Assembly: GCF_000214665.1 (NCBI RefSeq)
Contig: NC_015572.1
Location: forward strand, 930,001-994,000
Direction of reading: 5' to 3'
Source of the DNA: Methylomonas methanica MC09
Lineage (GTDB): Bacteria > Pseudomonadota > Gammaproteobacteria > Methylococcales > Methylomonadaceae
Length of the DNA stretch: 64,000 nucleotides
This document shows, one piece after another, positions 55,684 to 63,700 of this stretch. The notes beneath the pieces were generated by a model, which saw nothing but the letters and a program-made list of their open reading frames with translations, did not search any database and had not been told where the DNA came from. How positions within the stretch are numbered: position 1 is the first letter of the stretch; every line of letters starts with the position of its first letter. A program made the translations under genes and the position numbers.

Positions 55684-55858
55684 GCGATATCGGCCGAAAT
55701 AGTTGTAACTGAACACACGACCTTTGTGGCTTTTTTTACACAACATTCGCCGGTTTTTGGGTTTCGGCCGCAAAAAACCGCCCGTTCTAAACTTTTTTGA
55801 CCCGCCGTAAGCCTTGCCGCTGCTGTGTTGTCCTACCAGTGTATTACGTTTTTCCAAA

Positions 55859-55876
55859 CTGTAATGGACCTGTAAC
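55859..55876 (+). promoter_or_regulatory. Weak Pho-box-like site upstream of the riboswitch
   Basis: CTGTAATGGACCTGTAAC repeats CTGTAA at an 11-bp period and matches the PhoB consensus at 13 of 18 positions. No good -10 lies at the expected distance. Listed because three other sites in the same functional region are stronger. Confidence 0.3.
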
Positions 55877-56088
55877 TGAAACCCCTGATTTGCTTTGAAA
55901 CAATATGTCCAACGGTTAAGGGCACTGATCCAGCGTTATTAACCCAAGGATCTGGAGCAACTAAGGAACAGGGACGGCACGCAGAGGGAGCGGCAAGGGA
56001 GAGGGTTATGGAGTCAAAGGTGGGGGAATTAAGAAATGGTAGCGGGGAAGCGCCACTCTTTGAGTGTTAGATAGGAAAGCGTGTAAAA

Positions 56089-56231
56089 GCCAAACCCGTC
56101 GCGAGGCGGGGACGGAAAGTCACGGGTCTTGAATGGTTAGTCATGCTCGCTTGCGAGTAGCCTGAAATGGGGCTTGCCGCCTACGGGCGGCAATGACAGG
56201 GACCGCTGTAAAAGACGGCCGGATCGTCACC
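56089..56231 (+). ncRNA. Cyclic-di-GMP-I (GEMM-I) riboswitch candidate with enlarged P3 arm
   Basis: GCCAAAC, a P2 stem CCCGTC/GGCGGG closed by the GNRA tetraloop GCGA, the joining motif GACGGAAAG and GGGTCTT pairing with AAGAC form the core of a GEMM-I aptamer; GGCCGGATCGTCACC follows. Between GGGTCTT and AAGAC lie about 80 extra bases with two perfect hairpins (CTCGC-TT-GCGAG and TTGCCGCC-TACG-GGCGGCAA) where the second candidate has a 4-base loop. The closing P1 helix is not convincing. It lies 37 bp upstream of the VPLPGA gene start. No terminator follows, so translation control is more likely. Confidence 0.7.
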
Positions 56232-56267
56232 TTATGTATTAACAATTTAATTAACATGAGGACCTTT

Positions 56268-57062
56268 ATGAAAATTTTAGCTAAATCGGTTGCCGTTGCG
56301 GCGATCGCTATGTCGGTTACAGGCGTTGCGGAAGCGCGTATTCAAACCATTGGCGATGCGACTGCCGACGGCAGCGAGTTGTTGTTGAACGTGGTCAACT
56401 ATACCGCGCAAAACAGCTATACCCTGGATTTGGGTGTGACTATTGCTCAATTTTTGGCTAACCCAAGCCAGTCTTTGTCTTTCTCGTTGAGCGATGCCAA
56501 TTTCCAAAGCTTCACTTCAGCCTACACAGCCGGCGATAACGTGACTTGGGGTGTTTCAGGCGGCCATGGTTTGTTGAACGAAGAGAGCGATTTACCAATA
56601 TACGGTTTTTACACTACTTCTGTGGATTCAAATCCACTTAATTTCGCTCAAAACGGCTTACAGATCTCCACGTCAATGTCTGAGTGGAATGATATGGTCG
56701 GCTTTGTTCAAACTCAAGATTCTAATGCCAACAATTTGAGTACTTTCAAAACTGTAGGTGAGCAAGGTTACACAGCTGTGCCTTACGGCAACAATTTCAA
56801 TGGGACTTTGCAATTTGTTGCACAAGGTCAACTAGGCGCAGCTCTGGCGTTTGTACACGAAAAAATCAATGCTGAAGATGGTACTTTCGACACTGGCGAA
56901 TTGGAAATATTTGCCAACGTTTGGAAACTGGATTTGGCAGGCGGTAGCTTGACTTATTCCGCTGCAACTTCCGCGGTTCCACTGCCTGGTGCGGTATGGA
57001 TGTTCGGCGCGGCTCTGATGGGCATGCTGGGTGTCAATCGCCGTAAAGCTATCTCAGCTTAA
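56268..57062 (+). CDS. VPLPGA-type sorting-signal surface protein
   Basis: 264 residues from ATG 56268 (GAGGA 6 bases upstream). Signal peptide (KSVAVAAIAMSVTGVAEA), an unrecognised domain rich in Asn, Ser and Thr, and the C-terminal signal VPLPGA, hydrophobic helix (VWMFGAALMGMLGV) and NRRKAISA. This is the exosortase VPLPA class, the same as in the 49198-50808 protein. Preceded by the riboswitch candidate and followed, 57 bp later, by the PstS-like gene. Confidence 0.82.
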   Translation: MKILAKSVAVAAIAMSVTGVAEARIQTIGDATADGSELLLNVVNYTAQNSYTLDLGVTIAQFLANPSQSLSFSLSDANFQSFTSAYTAGDNVTWGVSGGHGLLNEESDLPIYGFYTTSVDSNPLNFAQNGLQISTSMSEWNDMVGFVQTQDSNANNLSTFKTVGEQGYTAVPYGNNFNGTLQFVAQGQLGAALAFVHEKINAEDGTFDTGELEIFANVWKLDLAGGSLTYSAATSAVPLPGAVWMFGAALMGMLGVNRRKAISA

Positions 57063-57119
57063 TTAATACCGGTTGAGCGAATGCTTGGCCGGTTTCTCTA
57101 GATATTTATGAGGTTTAAA

Positions 57120-58673
57120 ATGAAAAAGCAAGTATTGTCGGCTGCGATTGCCGCCGTCTCTTTACTGGGTTTCTCGCAAGCATCGTTTGCCTTAGCCCCA
57201 ACCACCACGCCTGACCTGGAAATTTTCATGTCCGGCGCTTCCGCGCAAGACAAAGCCATCGCCGCTTTGTTCAACAACTTGTGCAATGCCGGCACTTTGG
57301 ATGTATTCAAAGATAACGACAAAGCCGGTTCGGAAGGTAAATCGCACACGGCGTATTTCTGTACCTTAAGTTCTACAAACGTCCCCGGCTTATCTGTGAA
57401 CGGCGCGCCGGTGGCTTCTGCTAACGTATTGTTTCATAAGCGTTCCGCCGGCGGTTCTGCGCAAGGCGTTAACCCCCTGATCGACGGCGTGGCGATTGCC
57501 GCGATGCGTATCGATAATGGCAACTGCACGCTGAACAGCGGTAATGTCTGGTTTTGCAATGCTCAAGGCGCCAACCTGACCAACCAAGTGTCCGATGCGG
57601 GTATTTCCGATGTCGAACCTAAGTTGTTTATTGGCCCTAATAAACCCTCCAACGCCGGTGCGGTCGATCCGGCGGCAGCCGACGCTGCGTTGACGGTAGA
57701 TGCGGCGGCTGCACTGTTGTTCGGTGTGCCCGTATCTGACAACTTGTATGTAGCTCTGCAACAAGCGCAAGGCCTGATGACCGGTTTCGGCGGCAGCTGC
57801 GCGGCTGGCGAATACACAGAAGCCTGTATGCCGAGCCTGAGCAGACAGCAAGTGGCTGAATTGGTCTCCGGTCAGATCAAAAGATGGAGCGAATTCAAAG
57901 TTAATGGTGTTGCTTTGACCTCTTTGGTATCAGGTACTTACGATTCCGGCGACGGCGTGTTGCGTAACGTGGCGCCTACCGACACCAAAGTGCATTTCTG
58001 CAAACGTATCGACGGTTCCGGTACCGGTGCGCAAATGTATGCCAAATTCCTGAACAACCCTTGCAGTTCTGCTGGATTGTCTCCAGATTGGACTGGTAGT
58101 AGCTTAGCTGGTCCGGTCAAGCACGAAGTCAGCGGTTCCGGCGATATGGAATTGTGTCTGGAAGACTTTGCCGACGGTGAGAGCAATGCCAAGCAGGTGA
58201 CTTCAACCAATCCTGATGTATTCAATACCACCGTTAACGGTTCAGGCGCCAAAGCCTGGGCGATCGGCATGCAAAGTACCGAAAACAACGCCACGCACAG
58301 CAAGCATTACCGCTTTATCAAAGTCGACGGTGTGGCTCCGACGCTGGAAAATGCGTTTCGCGGTAAATACATGGATTGGGTAGAGCAAACTTACCAATGG
58401 CGTAATGCGATTAGCCAAGACAAAAAAACCATCATTCAAAAAATTGCGGCCGATGCCGGTTCGCCTAGCATTTTGGGCACTGTATTGAACCCGGGTTTCG
58501 TACAACCTTTCGGTGCGGCGGGTTATCTGGCTGTAGGCACAAAACATGCGTTCACCGACACGCTGAATTTAGCGGCCCCAGTGATGCCTTATTCGCATTC
58601 GGCTAAAGGTTCCTTGAGCAACTGCCAAGTGCCCGTGATTCCATCATCAACCAATACCAGCAAACCGATGTAA
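57120..58673 (+). CDS. PstS-like (phosphate-binding fold) secreted protein
   Basis: 517 residues from ATG 57120, with TGAGG 7 bases upstream. Signal peptide (VLSAAIAAVSLLGFSQASFA). The PBP-like PstS pattern is visible: an N-terminal FMSGASAQD loop, LSRQQVAELVSGQIKRWSEF (compare PstS LxxxxLxxIYxGxIxxW) and the phosphate-loop-like RIDGSGTGAQMYAKFL (compare RSDGSGT). Several cysteines (CNAG, FCTL, NCTL, FCNAQG, CAAGEYTEAC) suggest disulfides. There is no sorting signal or lipobox, so it is probably secreted freely or periplasmic. No pstCAB genes are present, so it is not simply a transporter component. Confidence 0.72.
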   Translation: MKKQVLSAAIAAVSLLGFSQASFALAPTTTPDLEIFMSGASAQDKAIAALFNNLCNAGTLDVFKDNDKAGSEGKSHTAYFCTLSSTNVPGLSVNGAPVASANVLFHKRSAGGSAQGVNPLIDGVAIAAMRIDNGNCTLNSGNVWFCNAQGANLTNQVSDAGISDVEPKLFIGPNKPSNAGAVDPAAADAALTVDAAAALLFGVPVSDNLYVALQQAQGLMTGFGGSCAAGEYTEACMPSLSRQQVAELVSGQIKRWSEFKVNGVALTSLVSGTYDSGDGVLRNVAPTDTKVHFCKRIDGSGTGAQMYAKFLNNPCSSAGLSPDWTGSSLAGPVKHEVSGSGDMELCLEDFADGESNAKQVTSTNPDVFNTTVNGSGAKAWAIGMQSTENNATHSKHYRFIKVDGVAPTLENAFRGKYMDWVEQTYQWRNAISQDKKTIIQKIAADAGSPSILGTVLNPGFVQPFGAAGYLAVGTKHAFTDTLNLAAPVMPYSHSAKGSLSNCQVPVIPSSTNTSKPM

Positions 58674-58716
58674 TAAACGGTTAGCAGGTGTCGCGCAAGG
58701 ATGCGCACTCATACAG

Positions 58717-58748
58717 CAGCCTTCGCTTGCGGAGGCTGTTTTTGTTTT
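58717..58748 (+). terminator. Rho-independent terminator
   Basis: CAGCCTTCG and CGGAGGCTG form a 9-bp stem (one G-T pair) with loop CTTG, followed by TTTTTGTTTT. It ends the VPLPGA/PstS-like operon. Confidence 0.85.
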
Positions 58749-58754
58749 AAAAAG

Positions 58755-58833
58755 GTAGGCCGGAATAAGCCGATAGGCGTTTCCGGCGGATAAGCTTCGA
58801 TTTGCCGGAAACGCTACGCTTATTCCGGCCTAC
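58755..58833. repeat. Large palindromic intergenic repeat (copy 2)
   Basis: GTAGGCCGGAATAAGC at the left and GCTTATTCCGGCCTAC at the right form a perfect 16-bp stem; CGTTTCCGGC and GCCGGAAACG continue it. Shares CCGATAGGCG/CGCCTATCGG and TTATTCCGGCCTA with the repeat at 37671-37728. It lies between the terminator and the Pho-box-like site of the TPS genes. Confidence 0.75.
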
Positions 58834-58848
58834 GCGCTGTTAAGTACT

Positions 58849-58866
58849 CTGTAACAAAGCTGTCAC
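58849..58866 (+). promoter_or_regulatory. Pho-box-like site upstream of the TPS transporter gene
   Basis: CTGTAACAAAGCTGTCAC matches the PhoB consensus at 15 of 18 positions with both halves 11 bp apart. A -10 at the ideal distance is not obvious (TTAAAAT is further downstream), so the evidence is the box and its context. The start codon is 80 bp downstream. Confidence 0.45.
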
Positions 58867-58945
58867 TGAATCGTAAAAAACGAAACTTAAAATAGTCAGT
58901 TATGGGCTTTCAGAGTGAAAGCACTATTTTTGGATAATCAATTAC

Positions 58946-60580
58946 ATGCAGTTAAACGAATTACCCTTGCCAAGGATGCTGCTGGTTTATGCCTGTTGCG
59001 CATTATGTCCAGCCAAGACAGCATTCAGCCAGGACGCGGCCGAACCGGTCCAAGAACAGGAAGCCGTATCGGTAACGCCGGCAGCCAAGTTCGACTTGCT
59101 GGAATTGCGCGTAAAAGGCAATACCGTCATCGACAAAAAACAAATAGAACGCAGTGTTTACCGTTTCCTCGGGCCAGGCAAAACCATAGACGTAGTGGAA
59201 CAAGCCCGCGCTGCGCTGGAGAAACTTTATCAAAGCCAGGGTTACCAGACTGTGGCGGTGGACATTCCGGAGCAGGATGTCAAAAACGGCGTGGTGTATC
59301 TGCAAGTGGTGGAGGGCACCATCGGCAAATTGCGGGTTAAAGATTCGCGGTATTTCGATCAAGGCGCCATCAAGGCGCGGGTGCCGGAATTGGCGGAAGG
59401 CAACGTACCGAATCTGCCGAAAATGCAGAAGCAGCTGGCGCAACTGGCTGCGGAGAGCCAGGATCGCAGTGTGGCGCCCATATTACGGGCCGGCGAAACG
59501 CCCGGTACGCTGGAAGTGGACTTAAAGGTCAAGGACGAATTGCCGTTACACGGCAAGGTGGAAGTGAATGCGCGCAACACCAACAATACCAGCCGCTTGC
59601 GCACCATCATTTCCATGCATTACGACAATTTGTGGCAAAAGTTCCACAGTGCTTCGTTTATGTACCAAACCTCGCCGGAAAACAATGAAGAAGTGGAAGT
59701 GCTGGTGGGCAGCTATGTGTTGCCGGTAATCGATGACAGCAAGCGCTTGGCACTATACGCCGTCAGTTCCTCGTCGTCTTCGCAAATCGCCAGTGCCGGC
59801 GCGCTGTCGGTGATTGGTACCGGTAATATCTACGGTGCGCGCTTGGTGATGCCAATGTCCGGCACTAAGGCCTATACCCATACAGCCACACTGGGCGTGG
59901 ACTACAAGGATTTCAAGGAGGATTTGGCCTTGTTGGGCGCGGACTCATTGAAAACCCCGATCAGTTATTTACCGTTTATGGCGCAATATAGCGGCAATCT
60001 GCGCGATAACGAGTCGTTACTATCGTTCGACGTGGGTGTCAATTTCGGTATTCGCGGGCTGGGCAACGATGAGCAACAGTTTGCCGACAAGCGTTTTTTG
60101 GCCCGGCCTAACTACATTTATTTGAACGGTGGTTTGAACTACCGGCACGACCTACCCTGGGGTATGGAATTGGCGGGCCGGGCAGCGGGTCAAGTCAGCG
60201 ATTCGCCGCTCATCAGTAACGAACAGTTTTCCATCGGCGGCATGAAGAGTGTGCGCGGGTATTTGGAAACACAGGTGTTGGCGGACGACGGCGTCAGCGC
60301 TTCGCTGGAACTATATAGCCCGAAACTGTCACCGGCCGACTGGGAGAGCGTAGATAACTTAAAAGCTCTAGTATTTGCCGATGGCGGTATGGGTTGGATT
60401 ACGGACGCTCTGCCTGGCAGTGCGCAACAATTTGCGTTGGCCAGCGTGGGCGCCGGCTTACGGGTCGGCTTTATCAAGCATTTGTTGGGTGAGTTTGATT
60501 TTGCATTGCCTTTGCTGGATCAAGGTACCGTTAGAGTCGGCGAAAATCGCGTCGATTTCCGCTTGATCACGCAATTCTAA
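58946..60580 (+). CDS. Two-partner secretion outer-membrane transporter (FhaC/ShlB type)
   Basis: 544 residues. Signal peptide (LPRMLLVYACCALCPAKTAFS), two POTRA domains (LLELRVKGNTVIDKKQIERS and VVYLQVVEGTIGKLRVKDS, residues about 50-200) and a 16-stranded Omp85-type barrel with the conserved VRGY tetrad in GGMKSVRGYLETQ and a C-terminal aromatic (LITQF). Exports the TPS exoprotein. Starts 273 bp after the PstS-like gene, behind a Pho-box-like sequence. The exoprotein gene lies 177 bp downstream. Confidence 0.9.
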   Translation: MQLNELPLPRMLLVYACCALCPAKTAFSQDAAEPVQEQEAVSVTPAAKFDLLELRVKGNTVIDKKQIERSVYRFLGPGKTIDVVEQARAALEKLYQSQGYQTVAVDIPEQDVKNGVVYLQVVEGTIGKLRVKDSRYFDQGAIKARVPELAEGNVPNLPKMQKQLAQLAAESQDRSVAPILRAGETPGTLEVDLKVKDELPLHGKVEVNARNTNNTSRLRTIISMHYDNLWQKFHSASFMYQTSPENNEEVEVLVGSYVLPVIDDSKRLALYAVSSSSSSQIASAGALSVIGTGNIYGARLVMPMSGTKAYTHTATLGVDYKDFKEDLALLGADSLKTPISYLPFMAQYSGNLRDNESLLSFDVGVNFGIRGLGNDEQQFADKRFLARPNYIYLNGGLNYRHDLPWGMELAGRAAGQVSDSPLISNEQFSIGGMKSVRGYLETQVLADDGVSASLELYSPKLSPADWESVDNLKALVFADGGMGWITDALPGSAQQFALASVGAGLRVGFIKHLLGEFDFALPLLDQGTVRVGENRVDFRLITQF

Positions 60581-60649
60581 ATAAAGTACCGCGCTACAAC
60601 GGTTGGCAATGGCTGCCTCCGAACCATGCAGGGATGCCGAAAATAACCA

Positions 60650-60717
60650 TGGCCAAACTCGTCGCGAGGCGGGGGCGGAAAGCTGCGGGTCTTGTTTGCA
60701 AGACGGCCGGGTTGCCA
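60650..60717 (+). ncRNA. Cyclic-di-GMP-I (GEMM-I) riboswitch candidate before the exoprotein gene
   Basis: TGGCCAAAC and GTTGCCA can form P1; CTCGTC/GGCGGG is a 6-bp P2 closed by the GNRA tetraloop GCGA; GGCGGAAAGC is the conserved joining motif; TCTTG-TTTG-CAAGA forms P3, followed by CGGCCGGGTTGCC, typical of the GEMM-I 3' end. The aptamer is compact and nearly complete. It lies 40 bp upstream of the exoprotein start and downstream of the transporter gene, so it would control only the exoprotein. CTTGCC and GGCAAG just after it may form the switching hairpin covering the ribosome-binding site. Confidence 0.82.
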
Positions 60718-60757
60718 ACCTCTTGCCAGGGGTTGCTTGATAGCAGGCAAGGCCAAC

Positions 60758-63700
60758 ATGACGCGCAGACCATCACAGAAAAGTAACTTTACCGCTCCAG
60801 TATTTCGCTTAAACCCGATCGCCGCCAGCGTGCGCGCGATGGTGACCGGCAGTATGCTGCTATCAATAGCCACTCCGGCCGCGGCCGAGCTGCCGGTACC
60901 CAGCGCAGTATGGGCCAGCATGGGCGGCGCAACCCGGGAAGTGGTCGGCAACACCATGAATATCAATCAGTTGAGCGACCGTGTGATATTGAACTGGGAC
61001 CGGTTTAATGTCAGCGCCGACAGCACCGTCAATTTTCATCAAAAAACCACCGATATCGCCTTAAACAAAATACACGACCAAAATCCCAGCGAGATTCTCG
61101 GTACCGTGAATGCCGACGGCACCATTTATCTGGTGAATACCAATGGCATCGTATTCGGCGAAAATTCTCAGGTGAATGCGCGGGCCTTGGTAGCGTCGAC
61201 GATGAATGTCGGTTTCGAGGATACCTTCGACAAGGAAAACATCAATGATGTAGCTCTGACGGATGATAGGGCTGCTTTTGTCGGTAATGGTCAGGTCTTT
61301 GAAAAAGACGCTAACGGCAATTTCAAGCTGGATGCGGACGGCAATAAAATCCCGATTCGGATTCATATCAAGCAGGGAGCGCATATCAAATCGCAGGAAG
61401 GCGGACGGATTATGGTGCTGGCACCAAATATCCTCAATGAAGGCGAAGTGGAATCGCCCGGCGGCCAGGTGATCATGGCGGCCGCTACCGACAAGGTCTT
61501 TCTGGCAGACGCCTCGGAAGAAGATGGTGTGCGTGGTCTGCTGGTGGAAGTCAAAACCGGCGGTAAGGTGGAAAATATCGGCAAGATTGCCGCCGAGCGC
61601 GGTAATGTCACGCTGATGGGTTTTGCCGTCAATCAAAATGGCAGGGTGTCGGCCACGACCGCCTCCAACGTAAATGGCAGCATTCGCTTACTGGCGCGTG
61701 AAGGTGGTTTCGTCGAAAATTTGACCAGTACCGTCAAACGTATCTCATCCACTAACACCACCCGTACCGAAGATAGTGGGGATGGCTTGGATAAATCCGG
61801 TCAGGTGGTTTTTGGGGAAGGCAGTGTTACCGAAGTCTTGCCTGACAATAACAGTGCGAGCGCCCTTAAAACCGATGAGCAACCCCTTTCGAAAGTGGAG
61901 GTTGTAGCGCATAAAGTCAATTTGAAAAGCGGTTCGTCAATCGTGGCGCCTGGCGGCATAGTGGACATTACTGCTACCCGCACTCCGGCCAGTCCGGTGG
62001 CGGACAACGTTGATAGAAACGATGCGCGGATATTGGTGGATGCCGGCGCCAAAATCGATGTATCGGGCGTTGATACCGCTACCAGAACCATGGAAAGCAA
62101 TGTTGTCGACGTGGAGTTGCGTAATTTTCAGTTGGCGGACGCTCCGCTGCAAAAGAACGGGGTGCTGAAAGGGGAAACCATTAAAGTCGATATACGCGAA
62201 GGCACGCCTTTGACCGATATGCAGCCCTACGTGGATGCGATACCTCAGAGTGTGGGAGAGCGGCTGTCTAATGGTGGCAGCATTGTGTTGAAGTCGGAAG
62301 GTGATGTGATAGTGGAGGACGGCGCCGTGCTGGATATTTCCGGCGGTAAGGTGACTTTTCTGGACGGCATTATTCAAACCACCAAATTACTGGCCGGTGG
62401 CCGCGTGATCGACATCAGTCAAGCCGATCCCCTGCAGACCTACGACGGCATCTATGGCCAAGTGAAGGTCAACTACAAAAAATGGGGGCAAACCTTTACG
62501 TATAAAATCCAAGGCGGCGTATTCGGTCAAGGCCGCTTCGAGAAAGGTTATGTGGAAGGTAAGTCCGCCGGTACTCTGGATATTCGTGCCAACACCGTGG
62601 TGTTCGACGGTGAACTGCGAGCCGATGTGGTAAATGGCCGCCTGCAACGCGAGCTGACGGATCTGGCCCGCGGCGGTATCCTGAACATAAATACCGGTTT
62701 TACCGACAGCAATGTTCAGGACGTGATATTCGGCAATTCCCGGCCGGAAGCCTTCGATTATACGCTTGATAGCATCTTGACCCGGGACGGTAACGATGTG
62801 CCGTTGGCTCTGGCGATGCAGGCTGGACAGTTGTTTGCGAGTGGTGTGGCCGAAGCCAATTTCGTAGGCAACGGCAAGGTCACCGTGGAGGCCGGCTCCA
62901 CATTAAAGCTTACCGATGCCGGTAAATTGACGTTGACAGGTGGCCAAATCGATGTGCTTGGTAATATTCAAGGCAGCGGTGCCCATGTCGAACTAAATAC
63001 TCGGGACACCAATACTCAGGGTCTGGATGGCGATATTACCGTGGCTGACGGCGCGCAAATTCTGTTGCAAGGCCAATGGGTGAACGATTTTGCCAGGCAG
63101 GCCAATCTGGATGATAAAACTCTGATTATCAACGGCGGGATTTTCAGCGCCCGGATGGGTGGCGACAATGGCGGACAATTGAATCTGGCCAAAGGCAGCC
63201 GAGTTAATGTCAGCGGTGGCGCCTGGTTAAAAGCCGATGGAAGCTTACAGGCCGGTGATGCCGGTGAAATAAGTGTGGTAGCCGAACCCGACGTCGATAA
63301 TGTCGCAGCCAACGTATATCTAAACGGTGTGTTGGAAGCCTACGGAATCGACAAAGGTGGGAAGTTTACCGCCCGGGCCAATGGTGTGGCGATACGTCGT
63401 GAAGAAATTGTCAATACGGCGCCGGGCGTACAGCCTTTACAAATCAGTACCGGCTTTTTCGGACGCGGCGGTTTCGCCGAATTCGATATCAGTGCCAATA
63501 CAAACGGCTTAACCGTTGCCGAAGGCGCGACCATTAGTTTATCCCAGCAAAATCGTGTGCTGGGTAATGGTTTTTCAACCTATGGCAATGCCGACAGCAT
63601 AGAGGCAATATCGACGCTGACAGTATTGGAACCGTTATTACGCGCGCCAAGTTCTCTGACGCTACGTGCCGATCATTCTGCGGGCGCCAACCCTGACAGC

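Larger units (their letters stand above)
55684..56267. other. Regulatory region between gspM and the VPLPGA gene
   Basis: 584 bp without a gene. It holds a weak Pho-box-like 18-mer (55859-55876), a possible but poor GG-N10-GC sequence at 55920-55936, purine-rich sequence (about 55970-56050) and the cyclic-di-GMP riboswitch candidate (56089-56231), followed by an AT-rich stretch and the SD GAGGA before the gene at 56268. Confidence 0.5.

Noticed and set aside
55920..55936. GG-N10-GC sequence as a sigma-54 promoter upstream of the riboswitch
   Set aside because: The -12 element is CAGCG and does not resemble TTGCA; the spacing alone is expected by chance in this length.
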